From positions 3,658,001 through 3,722,000 of the forward strand of contig NZ_CP041638.1 of assembly GCF_007197775.1 (NCBI RefSeq): DNA of 64,000 nucleotides, in the 5' to 3' direction. The position numbers and the translations under genes are program-made. Shown in pieces: positions 1-9,409 of this stretch (positions are counted from its first letter, which is position 1; each line of letters opens with the position of its first letter). Source of the stretch: Thalassotalea sp. PS06. Its GTDB lineage: Bacteria; Pseudomonadota; Gammaproteobacteria; Enterobacterales; Alteromonadaceae. Below the pieces are notes generated by a model. The model searched no databases and was not told where the DNA came from. It worked only from the letters and a program-made list of their open reading frames with translations.

Positions 1-7
1 CGGCTAC

Positions 8-2110
8 TTAAAAGTTGTAGTCGAAAGTAAGACCGATGCGCGCTGGCTCACCATACTGATAATAAGGTTTGGCCTCATAGCCATCACGCGGGTCATTACC
101 AAAGTAGAAGCCTCGGGTTGCATATTGCTCGTCAAAGACATTACGCCCCCAAAGTTTAACACTCCATTCATCAGCCAGATAACTTACGGATGCCGCCCAC
201 AAAGTAACGCTGTCAGATCTCTGGTCATGGCTGTCAGAGAAATAAAACTCGTCTTTGCCTTCGACATTGACGTTCACTAACCAGCGATCGGTCAGATAAT
301 AATTCGCACCAGCATTGAATTGATAGTTTGGCGCGTGGGCCTGATCGCGACCAGTTTCCAACGTGCCATCGGCATAAGTAAAGCCTTTAAATTCAGTATC
401 CAAAAGGCCCAGGCTGCTGTATACATTTAACGAATCTGTGATGTCCCATAAAAATTCGACTTCGACACCAGTATTGCTGCCCTTAGCGGCATTATCCCAG
501 TAACTGATAAACTCGCTGCTACCATCTTCACGTTCAAGTAAATGATAACTGCTAATCTGAATATCATCACGGGTCATGTAGAAAACGGCGGCACGGAATA
601 CAGCATTATTATCCAAAAGAGAGGTCTTAAAACCTAATTCATAGTTCCAGGTATATTCTGGGTCGAAAACGCGTAGCTCATCCGACAAAGTGCCGTCGCT
701 ATTTACACTACCGGCTTTGTAACCGCGATTAATTGATGCATAGGTCATTGCAGCATCAGTTAACTGATAGGCGAGAACTAACTTACCGCCAACCATGAAA
801 TCGTCTGGCTTAAATTTAACTGAGTCAGAATTGGAATAATCCGTGCCCCGTTGTTCTAAACGAAGACCGGACGTCAATGTTAGTTGTTCAGATAGGTGAG
901 TTTGCAACTCAGCAAATACCGCCAGGTTTTGCGCTTCGAATGAGGAAGTAAAATCTGACTCTAAATAAGTGTACTGGCGGGTTAAATCTTCCTGATCATT
1001 TTTACCATAAACGCCAACAACCCAATCGGTTGTGTCGGCAAAAATACGATGCTCTGGGTTGGAAACCAAGCGAAGCTCTAACGTCGTGTTTTGACGATCA
1101 CGAAGGTAATGATCCGTTGACGAATACTCCCACGGATGCAGGCCAACAAAACTCCAGTCTTCATCATAACCATAAGCTAAATCAGAATCGGCATGGGTAA
1201 GGATAGAGATAACATCGAATGCGTCCTGACCGGTATAGGTAAATTTAACGCTAGCTGCGGTAGTTTTTTGCTTATCAAAACCCGGCTGATCCGAGAATGT
1301 CTCGCGAGTGTTATCTAAAGAAAACGCATCATAACCATTGTCAAAATCGGCATGAATGAGAGTGATATCGACATCAAGGTTGTCGCTGGCTGCAATCGCC
1401 AACTTACCCCGCAGAGTTAGCTCATCACGGTTATTGGTATCTTCGCGATTCAGATAGGTGTTTTCAATAAAGCCATCGCTGACATTTTTCTCGGCAACAA
1501 ATCGATAGTTAATGCCATCGGTTGCCGGACCGGATAATACGACACCTGAGCTATAGCTATCGTAGTTTGCCGCTGATAAACGAACTCGGCCTTCGAAGTT
1601 TTCGGTTGGCGCATTCGATTGCAGATAAACTAAGCCGGCTAACGCATTGGCACCAAAGCGCGTTCCCTGCGGGCCTTTAAAGAATTCCACCTGGCCAATA
1701 TCGAAGGTGGATGCAATACCGCCGATACCGGCAAGATCGATTTCATCCATAACCACACCAACCGATGGATTAATCGCTTCTTGAAACTGGCTGCGCTCGC
1801 CAATACCGCGCACCTGGTAATAACGGGCGCGTTGTGAGCCGGAAGAGAAATTGACATTAGCGACTGCGCCAAGTACATCCTCCAGGTTTTCTGCATTGCG
1901 GGTTTCCATGTCACTCGCTGACAAAATGGTCAACGATGAAGGAATGGTTTGTAAGGTTTCTTCGCGAAAATCCGACTGCACAGTAATCACTTCAATGCCT
2001 TGTTCATCGGCATTGGCGGCTTGTTCGGTATTTTGGTCTTGGGCAAAAGAAGAAAAAGATATTGCGGTCGATAAAATCGCAACTGTAATAGGTGATTGAG
2101 TGAAATTCAT
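8..2110 (-). CDS. TonB-dependent outer-membrane receptor
   Basis: Outer-membrane receptor that would import a scarce ligand using TonB energy. From the ATG at 2110 the protein is 700 aa: a Sec signal peptide of about 23 residues ending SFA-QDQ, a TonB-box-like EVITVQS near residues 40-46, a plug domain (ETLQTIPSSLTIL, then a YYQVRGIG strand), a long beta-barrel, and a terminal phenylalanine (FDYNF) typical of barrel proteins. The open frame runs upstream to 2194, but those 28 residues are charged and precede the signal peptide, so 2110 is preferred; an AGAGAAAA stretch could be its weak RBS. The substrate cannot be read from sequence. Plug and barrel resemble the large unclassified receptor group of Alteromonadales and sphingomonads rather than a named siderophore receptor. 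Confidence 0.9.
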   Translation of the reverse strand: MNFTQSPITVAILSTAISFSSFAQDQNTEQAANADEQGIEVITVQSDFREETLQTIPSSLTILSASDMETRNAENLEDVLGAVANVNFSSGSQRARYYQVRGIGERSQFQEAINPSVGVVMDEIDLAGIGGIASTFDIGQVEFFKGPQGTRFGANALAGLVYLQSNAPTENFEGRVRLSAANYDSYSSGVVLSGPATDGINYRFVAEKNVSDGFIENTYLNREDTNNRDELTLRGKLAIAASDNLDVDITLIHADFDNGYDAFSLDNTRETFSDQPGFDKQKTTAASVKFTYTGQDAFDVISILTHADSDLAYGYDEDWSFVGLHPWEYSSTDHYLRDRQNTTLELRLVSNPEHRIFADTTDWVVGVYGKNDQEDLTRQYTYLESDFTSSFEAQNLAVFAELQTHLSEQLTLTSGLRLEQRGTDYSNSDSVKFKPDDFMVGGKLVLAYQLTDAAMTYASINRGYKAGSVNSDGTLSDELRVFDPEYTWNYELGFKTSLLDNNAVFRAAVFYMTRDDIQISSYHLLEREDGSSEFISYWDNAAKGSNTGVEVEFLWDITDSLNVYSSLGLLDTEFKGFTYADGTLETGRDQAHAPNYQFNAGANYYLTDRWLVNVNVEGKDEFYFSDSHDQRSDSVTLWAASVSYLADEWSVKLWGRNVFDEQYATRGFYFGNDPRDGYEAKPYYQYGEPARIGLTFDYNF

Positions 2111-2659
2111 GTTTTTCTCTACATCATCACCGGAGCATGAAAGCGGCAGATCAAGACAGGCCTCTTCGGTACGAGCCATATGCTTAATCTTCAACCATCC
2201 CTACGCCGGCATTATCCGTTTCAGGTAATAAGGGTTATATTCTCAGCAATGCGTAAACACATCGCACCCCTTGGTTCGGCAGCGATACTAACAGGAAAAG
2301 TTAGGGAATAAAAGGAGTTAAGTAGCGAAACTGGACGTTTCGCTACTGTTGCAGAGGTAAGCTGCGCGGAGGGATAAAAATGAATACCCCCTTCAAGTGT
2401 TCATTTTTAAGTGGAGAAAATGCTATACCAATCGCATTTTGGAATAGTCGCTAACGCTAGAAAATACATCGATATATCCATGTTTCTAAAACCTGAGCGG
2501 TAGACTACCGTAAAATTAACCGTCATCCCCATGAAAATGGGGATCTCAAATTAATGGCTTAGATTTCCTGTCGCAGCAGGAAATGACGATTGGCTTGTAA
2601 TCCATCAAAGAAATGGCTTTAGCTCGACTTGTCACCTTTAACAACGAGAATGAGCGCGA
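2111..2659. other. Intergenic region with a REP pair
   Basis: No gene is supported. It holds a degenerate MITE-end-like word ATACCAATCGCATT near 2427 and two facing class-A palindromes at 2522-2547 and 2562-2588. The first is CGTCAT + CCCCAT/ATGGGG + ATC; the second is the same design inverted, with stem TTTCCTG/CAGGAAA. A stray copy of the word CTTTAGCTCGACTTGTCACC, part of the tandem array at 3270-3668, lies at about 2618. Confidence 0.6.
2522..2588. repeat. Class-A REP pair (inverted, BIME-like)
   Basis: Two head-to-head palindromes with constant outer words CGTCAT and ATC but different stems (CCCCAT/ATGGGG and TTTCCTG/CAGGAAA). This is the same design as the REP arrays at 45.8, 46.9 and 55.5-57.1 kb. 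Confidence 0.65.
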
Positions 2660-3109
2660 CTAAAAGTGATCTATGTGCTCATCATCCGGAAACGGCTTGC
2701 CTTTCCCCGTTTCCAAAGCCGCTTTTAAGCTCATCAAAAATATTGCCCACTTCAAAGAACAGTGCCCCATAAAGTTGCCAACCTGTCGCCAGTTAGCGTG
2801 GGTAAAGTTAACCATCACCTGATCATCTTCCTGGATAAGCTCGAATATCACTTTAGTGCCTTGCCACTGCTCGGGCATATCTTCAACATGTTCCCAAACG
2901 ACTTTCTGGTTTTCCTTAAGTTCTGCCACGCGAAATTTTGGTCCACCATCAGGAAACTTAAAATGAATAACCGAACCGAGATTACCGGCGCCATTGGTGG
3001 ATTCTGTATACCTTGTCCACCATTGCTGAATCCCGGCTTCGGTGGCCAGCATTTGATACACATCGGAAATATTCACAGCAATACCAACCCGATGAAAAAT
3101 ATTTGTCAT
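2660..3109 (-). CDS. SRPBCC / AHSA1-like domain protein
   Basis: A 149-aa single-domain protein of the START-like SRPBCC fold (AHSA1/polyketide-cyclase type), a cytoplasmic fold that binds hydrophobic ligands. Visible family features are the N-terminal strand FHRVGIAVNISDVYQML, then WWT, a FKFPDGGPKFRVAEL strand, VVWEHVEDMPEQWQGTKV and a C-terminal helix with WAIFLMSLKAALETGKGKP. The ATG at 3109 is chosen because AGGAGG lies 8 nt upstream; the TTG at 3115 would be too close to that site. The gene stands alone, between a REP pair and a tandem-repeat field. The specific function is unknown. Confidence 0.8.
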   Translation of the reverse strand: MTNIFHRVGIAVNISDVYQMLATEAGIQQWWTRYTESTNGAGNLGSVIHFKFPDGGPKFRVAELKENQKVVWEHVEDMPEQWQGTKVIFELIQEDDQVMVNFTHANWRQVGNFMGHCSLKWAIFLMSLKAALETGKGKPFPDDEHIDHF

Positions 3110-3124
3110 GAGCAAAACCTCCTA

Positions 3125-3668
3125 ACCATTAAACCTAGCTGAAGCTAGGTTTAATGGGTGGATAAATGCGATTGCATTCGCATTTTAGACGACAGACTAA
3201 CGTCGCTGGATAAATGCTCCCTGCGTCGCATTTTAGGTGACAGGCTCACGCCAGTTAAGAGCAACCTATCCCGCGCTGTTTGCGGCATTGTCACCAGCGT
3301 GAAATCCTAATTTCATGCTGTCAGCGAGTCGAATTTTGTTTTTCAAATTCGGCTCTGTCACCCTAGGAGAGCTTTAGCTCGACTTGTCACCCTTCGCTCT
3401 AACCTATGCCGCGCTTTTTTGCAGCATTGTCACCAGCGTGAAATCCTAATTTCATGCTGTCAGCGAGGCGAATTTTGTTTTTCAAATTCGGCTCTGTCAC
3501 CCTAGGAGGGCTTTAGCTCGACTTGTCACCCTTCGCTCTAACCTATGCCGCGCTGTTTGCGGCATTGTCACCAGCGTGAAATCCTAATTTCATGCTGTCA
3601 GCGAGGCGAATTTTGTTTTTCAAATTCGGCTCTGTCACCCTAGGAGAGCTTTAGCTCGACTTGTCACC
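3125..3668. repeat. Hairpin string with three 138-139 bp tandem copies
   Basis: A 540-bp noncoding block. From about 3270 a unit of 138-139 bp is repeated three times: the word TCACCAGCGT starts at 3291, 3430 and 3568. Each unit contains small hairpins, TGAAAT/ATTTCA and CGAATTT/AAATTCG, and ends with AGCTTTAGCTCGACTTGTCACC-like sequence. The 3125-3270 part carries further short hairpins (GCGATTGCATTCGC, GACGACAGACTAACGTCG) joined by similar spacer words. No ORF is supported here. Confidence 0.75.
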
Positions 3669-3743
3669 TTGCAAAATCAACCTCCCTTGATTTTGCATTC
3701 GTCTATACTTTTGACTTTTATCGTCGCGAACCAAGGCTTCATC

Positions 3744-4538
3744 ATGAACCTTCAACTCACCAACAAACTCGTTTTTATTAGTGGCTCAAGTCAGGGTATT
3801 GGCCGGGCGATTGCCGAGACCATGCTTAATGAAGGTGCCCGAGTGATCGTCAATGGCCGCAGCGACCTGTCGGCGTTAGTCTCTGAGCTATCCGCCAAAG
3901 GCGAAGTATATGGAGTGACAGGCGATTTATCGAAAGTGGAAGATAGTGATCGTATATGTCAGGAAATCGATGAGATTGGCGAACTGGACGTGTTAGTTAA
4001 TAACATGGGCATATTCAGCCCCAAGCCCTTTGCGGAAATCGATGATAATGACTGGCAGCAATTTTTTGACTGCAACATTATGAGTACGGTGCGTTTGTGT
4101 CGTCACTTTTTCCCGAAACTGCAGCAGCGGGAATTTGGCCGAATTATCAATATTGCCAGTGAGGCTGGTGCTCGCGGTTTAGAAAGTATGATTCATTATT
4201 CAGTTACCAAGGGCGCGCAGATGGTGATTGGTCGTGGCCTTGCCAATATCACCAAAGGCAGCGGCAAAAACCTGACCATTAATACGGTATTGCCCGGGCC
4301 AACTTTGACCGAAGGGGTTGAAGCCTGGCTGCAAGAAAGTGCTCAGGTACAGAACAAAACTGAAACGGAATTTGTCGCTGAATTTTTCAAAGAGACGGAA
4401 CCCGATTCACTATTACAACGCTTTATCAAACCACAGGAGATTGCCGATGTTGTCACTTTTGTCGCTTCACCATTGAGCGCAGCGATTAACGGCGCCAGCA
4501 TTCGCGCTGAGGGTGGTCTGATCAAAACCATCCTCTAA
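3744..4538 (+). CDS. SDR-family oxidoreductase
   Basis: NAD(P)-dependent short-chain dehydrogenase/reductase, about 264 aa. The cofactor motif GSSQGIG follows the first strand, NNMG corresponds to the NNAG motif, the catalytic serine lies in NIASEAG, and YSVTK is the YxxxK catalytic pair. A C-terminal NGASIRAEGGLI segment resembles the classical-SDR ending. The ATG at 3744 gives a normal SDR N-terminus (MNLQLTNKLVFISG); the upstream frame begins at a TTG and adds an unlikely leader. It converges with the next gene, overlapping by 3 nt at 4535-4538. The substrate is not deducible; FabG-like ketoreductases and sugar or alcohol dehydrogenases are all possible. Confidence 0.87.
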   Translation: MNLQLTNKLVFISGSSQGIGRAIAETMLNEGARVIVNGRSDLSALVSELSAKGEVYGVTGDLSKVEDSDRICQEIDEIGELDVLVNNMGIFSPKPFAEIDDNDWQQFFDCNIMSTVRLCRHFFPKLQQREFGRIINIASEAGARGLESMIHYSVTKGAQMVIGRGLANITKGSGKNLTINTVLPGPTLTEGVEAWLQESAQVQNKTETEFVAEFFKETEPDSLLQRFIKPQEIADVVTFVASPLSAAINGASIRAEGGLIKTIL

Positions 4539-5362
4539 TTTCCGGAGGGTTCCTCGGATTTGCTGCGCTGGCCAAACTGGTATTTGTAAGACAAAACAAA
4601 ACGCTTATCGGCATCATCGAGATAAGTATTGTTATCCATCACAAAAGTGAGAACGCTGAACGAATGGGTTTTATTTGGCGCAAAGCTCAATCCGGCGCCG
4701 CCAAACCAACCTTGGTAATTCTCCCCTTGCGCATTCTCCGAGCCGTAGCTGAAATTAACTACGGTCATAAAGGTCCAGGTCGGCGTCAAAGGCTTTAAGG
4801 CGAAAGCGCCGAGATAGCCGCTACCACCTTTTGACTGCACCATTTTAAAACCATTTTCCGGCGTTGCTTCGATGGTGATATCGCCACTTTCGCAGCGGCC
4901 CTCCACACAAACCGGCGCTTCGCCATCATTGTAGGTATAACCTGCCATTGGAAAAATCTGAAAGCCCGCCGGCTCAATATCAAAATGGCTCAAAGGAACA
5001 AAGGTACCTACGCTGTAGTTGGTTTGCGTCGCACCATTGGCATACTCATTTTTACCAAAATTAAAATTGATGATACTGAAGGGGAAAAGCCAGGAGCCGC
5101 CAATACGCCATTCGCTGCCATCGCTATTGATCCGGCCGTTAATTTTACGAACCGGATCAAAAGCAAAAGAGCCAGAAAAAGAAACGTTGTTGTCGTCAAA
5201 ATCGAAATTATCGGCATAGGAAATGCCAAACTTGGTAATAACCTTGGTGGGATCGTCGGCAAGCTTGTGGTCATTGTGCTTAACTTGCTGCTGTTCTTCG
5301 GCCAAACAGACATTGATAAGCACACTCATCAACACCACATAAAAGCAGGCAAATTTCATCAT
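4535..5362 (-). CDS. Secreted, probably outer-membrane beta-barrel protein
   Basis: A 275-aa protein with a clear signal peptide (MMKFACFYVVLMSVLINVCLA). The rest alternates aromatic and hydrophobic residues in strand-like stretches (WRIGGSWLFPFSIINFNFG, TWTFMTVVNFSYG, FVLSYKYQF) as in small outer-membrane barrels. Two cysteines (VCVEGRC) could form a loop disulphide. The final SKSEEPSGN tail does not look like a BAM signal, so barrel insertion is inference. Two ATGs (5362, 5359) are possible; AGGG suits the second. I do not recognise a named family. Its 3' end overlaps the convergent SDR gene. Confidence 0.7.
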   Translation of the reverse strand: MMKFACFYVVLMSVLINVCLAEEQQQVKHNDHKLADDPTKVITKFGISYADNFDFDDNNVSFSGSFAFDPVRKINGRINSDGSEWRIGGSWLFPFSIINFNFGKNEYANGATQTNYSVGTFVPLSHFDIEPAGFQIFPMAGYTYNDGEAPVCVEGRCESGDITIEATPENGFKMVQSKGGSGYLGAFALKPLTPTWTFMTVVNFSYGSENAQGENYQGWFGGAGLSFAPNKTHSFSVLTFVMDNNTYLDDADKRFVLSYKYQFGQRSKSEEPSGN

Positions 5363-5465
5363 TACGCCCTTATTTGCCCGCTTTTGGGCTGAAGTTACTA
5401 GATTTAATATTTTGACTCGTTAACTATAGCACCTGCTGGTTGGTGGGAGGATTTGGGGCTTAAAA

Positions 5466-5505
5466 ACAAAAAATCCGATGCCAGTTTCGACATCGGATTT
5501 TTCTC
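5466..5505 (-). terminator. Rho-independent terminator of the PHB depolymerase gene
   Basis: A perfect 10-bp stem, AAATCCGATG (5471-5480) with CATCGGATTT (5491-5500). On the minus strand it is followed by a T-rich tract, just after the stop codon at 5528. Confidence 0.85.
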
Positions 5506-5527
5506 CTAGAAACATGAAAGTTTAAGA

Positions 5528-7819
5528 TTAGTTAGCCGGACAGCTACCTAATTCAAAATAACCGTCACTGGTTTCAGCAAGTGTCGTGGTAACAAACAGG
5601 TTCCATAGCCCCATGTTGTCGCCAGAACCTACCGCATAAGCAGTTCCCAGAGTATTGGTCGCTCGGCCAGCCGCCACATGGTTATAGTTGTTATCTGTGT
5701 ATTCAGCACAAGTGAAATCACCATTTGGTGTTGAATCACACACATCACCGGTACCATCGGCATCCGCATCGGCTTGATCGGCATTAGCAATTAGTGGGCA
5801 GTTATCTACCGCATCTTCAATACCGTCAGAGTCGGCATCCTGAACATCACCGTCCGGAGTCGCATCACAAACATTTCCTATACCATCGTTATCATTGTCC
5901 GCCTGATCGGCATTCGCCGTATTTGGGCAATTATCGATAGAGTCATTCACGCCATCATTGTCAGCATCAAGGACATTGCCGTCTGGGGTTGAATCACAAA
6001 CATTACCAATACCGTCATTGTCATTATCGGCTTGATCAGCGTTCGCCGCATTCGGACAATTATCCAGGGTATCAGCGACGCCATCGCCATCACTATCCAC
6101 AGGCGTGGAAGGCGCAGAACAGGCCTGATTCGGACCTTTACAGCTTGGCTCACCATCGGCAATCCAGTTACATTGATTGGTGCCAGCCGGATATTCACGC
6201 ATGGTGAAATCACTGGTACCAAAGGCTAAGTAACAAGCCGAGTAACCATCGCCCCAGGTAATGTGGCCTTCGTTGATGTGATAGTTGTAATCACCGGTTT
6301 TACCGGCATCAATGGTAAAGCTAGCGCTTTCTGATGATGACAACGCGGTGGTATCTGTGGCGGTAATGGTTACTGTGTTATTGCCACCTGGCAGATTACA
6401 CTGCTCAACGGTAAAGCTGTTATTACTTACCGTTGCGGTATTCGAACCGTTAGCAAAATCCGCCGTTACCGATTGTAGATTTTGGTTAGCATCAACCACA
6501 GTGCCGGTTACCGTGGCACACTGGCCAACAACCGCGACACTAATACCACTAAGCACTGGCGCTTCTGCTGCTGGCTCTGGACCAACACGCACCGTTACTG
6601 AGGCAATATCGCCGGTTTTGCCTTCGTTATCCGTGCCCTGGGCTTCCACTAAATACAAACCATCCGCGAGGCTGGCTGAACTTACTGAGTAATAGCCATC
6701 TGACGCTGCCGCACTGGTATTAATGGTTTCCATCAATACCGGCGAGCCCGTATCTAAGGCATAGATACGAACGGCAACATTGCTCACACTACCATCGCTA
6801 TCCACGGCAGTACCGGAAACCAATAAGCTACCGGTGTTATCAACGGCCGTATGATTGGAAATTATCGGGCCAGCATTGCGATCAACACGCAGGTTATTGT
6901 CGGCAAAATGTTGGCCAAGATATGTGGCAAAGTTAATGCTGTTTCCGGCAACATACTGACCGGAAGCGCCTGCACCACCAGACCAGGAATGATCTAAGCC
7001 ATCAAACCACAACATGGCAACGCGGTTATCGGTCCATAGGGTTTCCGAGGCCGTGCGAGTTGCGTCATCAGCAATGGTGTTGGTGCCCGATAACTGAGTA
7101 ACCCCATAAACTGCGGCAAAGCCGTTGGCGTTTTGCTGGTTGTAGCAAGTATCTACCGTGGTATCGGCGGTACCATGTCCAACTACCGCAATCTGATCAT
7201 CAAGATGGCTCGAATAAGAACCTGCATAGGATTCACAGCGGGATTTAAAGGTATTAGTGCTAACCACTTCACAGCTGTTTAACGCGCCATTCGAGCTGGT
7301 CCCTAGGGTAGGTCCTGCACTTGGGGCAACCCCGGCAAAGATATCCGGTGCCACACAGGCGGCTTGCTGGGCAAAAGCACCACCGGAAGAAAGACCGGCC
7401 AGATATACCTGGTTCGGGTCAATGTTGCGACTAGCATCGCCACTCATGGTATTAGCAAGGTCGATTAAGTTTTTATAATCGCCAGATGTTCGGTTAATCG
7501 CCCCCTGCCAGTAAGACCAGCAGTTATAACCGGCCTTATTGGCGGCATCGGGTACGGCGACAACCATACCATGTTGCTCAGCGGCATCTTCCAGATTTGC
7601 CGTTAAGTAGTTACTAATAGGCTGCACACATCCATGTAGAACAATCAGTAAGGATTTTCCGTCGCCAATCGCAGACGTAGTATCCGGGGTATAAATATTG
7701 ACGCTGCTAAAACCGCCAATATTGACGTTTTGTTGCCAACTCCCCGCGGACGATTCCGCTGCGAACAACAGGCTGGTGCTTGCCAGTAGCAAAGCACCTG
7801 ATTTTATTGTTTTTATCAT
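5528..7819 (-). CDS. Extracellular PHB depolymerase, type 1 catalytic domain with TSP3 repeats
   Basis: A secreted 763-aa esterase expected to cut short-chain polyhydroxyalkanoates outside the cell. Order: signal peptide (about 1-26); catalytic alpha/beta-hydrolase domain with oxyanion HGC at 62-64 before the lipase box GLSSG at 142-146 (Ser144), the order that defines type 1 domains; Ig/cadherin-like modules with VDSDGSVSNVAVRIYALD-type repeats; three thrombospondin type 3 calcium-binding repeats (for example DSDGDGVADTLDNCP); and a C-terminal module with NYNHVAAGRA and NMGLWNLFVTTTL, matching the substrate-binding end of PHB depolymerases. AGGTAAG precedes the ATG. A second depolymerase-like gene is divergent at 8224. 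Chitin or another polymer as substrate is less likely given the C-terminal module. Confidence 0.88.
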   Translation of the reverse strand: MIKTIKSGALLLASTSLLFAAESSAGSWQQNVNIGGFSSVNIYTPDTTSAIGDGKSLLIVLHGCVQPISNYLTANLEDAAEQHGMVVAVPDAANKAGYNCWSYWQGAINRTSGDYKNLIDLANTMSGDASRNIDPNQVYLAGLSSGGAFAQQAACVAPDIFAGVAPSAGPTLGTSSNGALNSCEVVSTNTFKSRCESYAGSYSSHLDDQIAVVGHGTADTTVDTCYNQQNANGFAAVYGVTQLSGTNTIADDATRTASETLWTDNRVAMLWFDGLDHSWSGGAGASGQYVAGNSINFATYLGQHFADNNLRVDRNAGPIISNHTAVDNTGSLLVSGTAVDSDGSVSNVAVRIYALDTGSPVLMETINTSAAASDGYYSVSSASLADGLYLVEAQGTDNEGKTGDIASVTVRVGPEPAAEAPVLSGISVAVVGQCATVTGTVVDANQNLQSVTADFANGSNTATVSNNSFTVEQCNLPGGNNTVTITATDTTALSSSESASFTIDAGKTGDYNYHINEGHITWGDGYSACYLAFGTSDFTMREYPAGTNQCNWIADGEPSCKGPNQACSAPSTPVDSDGDGVADTLDNCPNAANADQADNDNDGIGNVCDSTPDGNVLDADNDGVNDSIDNCPNTANADQADNDNDGIGNVCDATPDGDVQDADSDGIEDAVDNCPLIANADQADADADGTGDVCDSTPNGDFTCAEYTDNNYNHVAAGRATNTLGTAYAVGSGDNMGLWNLFVTTTLAETSDGYFELGSCPAN

Positions 7820-8223
7820 TATGCTTACCTAGTTGTGTTCTATTTTTTAAAGTTTCATTTGGTTTGTGACTTAAGGGTGGGCTGGGGTCAGATCATGAAT
7901 TTTGCAGTCATCTGCACAATTCATGATCTGACCCCTTTGCCCTATTTAAGTGAAATCATTATGGACAGCAAATTTGGCGAATATCCAGTAACCGGAATTG
8001 GAGTTTTTATTCTACGAAACATATACTTAACAAACCCTAACCTCATGTTTAAAAACATAAAAATGTTGAATTATTAAGTTTGAAAAGTAACCATGGACCT
8101 TGGTTTTGCAGTACTAAAGTACTAGACCTGTTCAATGCAAATTCAATACAAAATGCTCCGGCGCCCGGTACACTAAATTCAATAATCTGCGAAATAAAAC
8201 AACAAAAGCGCGAGACAAAACCA
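7820..8223. other. Divergent intergenic region
   Basis: 404 bp between the divergent depolymerase genes. It contains the class-B palindrome at 7884-7935 and otherwise AT-rich sequence that must hold both promoters. No convincing -35/-10 pair was picked, and short frames here lack coding features. Confidence 0.5.
7884..7935. repeat. Intact class-B REP palindrome
   Basis: Perfect 18-bp inverted arms GGGGTCAGATCATGAATT / AATTCATGATCTGACCCC around a 16-nt loop. It is the cleanest example of the palindrome family that the two IS1111-like elements have invaded. Confidence 0.85.
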
Positions 8224-9300
8224 ATGATATTAATAAACAAAACCATGGCAAAAGAAAAAACCATTACCAACAGCATAATGGCACTGACACTAGTGCTTTC
8301 CACCAGCGCCTGCAGTGATAGCGAACAAGCTGCACAATCAACAAAACAAGCGACTGCCGCCAGTAGCCAGCAGCAGGTAGAATCTAAAATTAATCTCACA
8401 CTCGAGCAAACTACGGTATCCGGGTTATCTTCCGGTGCTTATATGGCTCATCAACTGCACATTGCCTATTCCGATAAAATCAAAGGTGCGGCGCTATTAG
8501 CCGGCGGTCCCTACGGCTGTGCCAAAGGCGATCTCAATACCGCTTTAGGTGAGTGCATGGCCATTGAAAATGCGATGGATGTGGCGCCATTGGTTGAGCT
8601 TGCTAAACAAGCACAGGAGAAGGGCGATATCGCACCTCTGGAAAATTTAGCTGAGCAGCCTGTATGGATATTTCATGGTACTACCGATAACCGGGTGAAC
8701 GATAAGGTTACCCAGGCAAGTGCGGACCTTTATACGCGACTTGGTGCAACACCAGTAACCGAATTTAACATCAAGGCCGGGCATGGCTTTCCAACCGAAA
8801 CTAATGGCGTTCAATGTGACAGCACCGAAGCACCATTTATTAACCAATGTGGTTATGACGCCGCCGGCACTTTGTTAACCCATTTATATGGCGAATTAAA
8901 TAGCAAGTCTGAGGCGGCAACGGGTGAACTGGTGGCAATCAATCAGGCCGATTTTGTCACCGGAGATGCGGGTAATACCCTGGCAGAGACCGGTTATGCC
9001 TATGTACCAACTAGTTGCGCTACTGGAGAAGAGTGTCGTATCCATATCGCCTTGCATGGATGTAAGCAAAATGAAGAAGCTATTGATAAAGCCTTTATCA
9101 AGGATACCGGCTACAACGCCTGGGCCGATACCAATAATATCGTCGTGCTTTACCCGCAAACCAAATCCAGCTTTGCACCTTTAAACCCCAATGCTTGTTG
9201 GGATTGGTGGGGTTACACCGGTGCTGAATACCAGTCCCGCGATGGCGCACAAATGCAGCATGTGATGAATATGGTTGCCGGACTTTCTGAAGCGCTTTAA
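8224..9300 (+). CDS. Lipoprotein esterase, PHA-depolymerase type 2 domain
   Basis: About 358 aa from the ATG at 8224 (an in-frame ATG at 8245 is equally possible). A lipoprotein signal ends at STSAC, so the enzyme should be membrane-anchored. The lipase box GLSSG comes first (Ser about 69), the His is in GHGFPTE, and the conserved HGCKQN lies C-terminal to the triad, the hallmark of type 2 short-chain PHA depolymerase domains. CWDWWGYTGAEYQSRDG near the end is also typical. The open frame continues upstream to 8080, but that stretch has no RBS and no signal character. It could act on soluble oligomers released by the secreted depolymerase encoded divergently (inference). Confidence 0.83.
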   Translation: MILINKTMAKEKTITNSIMALTLVLSTSACSDSEQAAQSTKQATAASSQQQVESKINLTLEQTTVSGLSSGAYMAHQLHIAYSDKIKGAALLAGGPYGCAKGDLNTALGECMAIENAMDVAPLVELAKQAQEKGDIAPLENLAEQPVWIFHGTTDNRVNDKVTQASADLYTRLGATPVTEFNIKAGHGFPTETNGVQCDSTEAPFINQCGYDAAGTLLTHLYGELNSKSEAATGELVAINQADFVTGDAGNTLAETGYAYVPTSCATGEECRIHIALHGCKQNEEAIDKAFIKDTGYNAWADTNNIVVLYPQTKSSFAPLNPNACWDWWGYTGAEYQSRDGAQMQHVMNMVAGLSEAL

Positions 9301-9310
9301 TATCAGGAAG

Positions 9311-9364
9311 GGGGTCAGAACTTGAATCGAAAATGTATATGTATCCGATTCATGCTCTGACCCC
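9311..9364. repeat. Class-B REP palindrome
   Basis: GGGGTCAGA...CTTGAATCG faces CGATTCATGCTCTGACCCC. The arms are imperfect (CTTGAATCG versus CGATTCATG), and the repeat ends one base before a possible ATG at 9365. Confidence 0.75.
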
Positions 9365-9409
9365 ATGACCCTTTTTTCATCGCCATATATCAAGAATAAA
9401 ACAATAACC

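Noticed and set aside
7835..8077. 80-aa ORF between the depolymerases
   Set aside because: It contains the whole class-B palindrome and has no domain or RBS.
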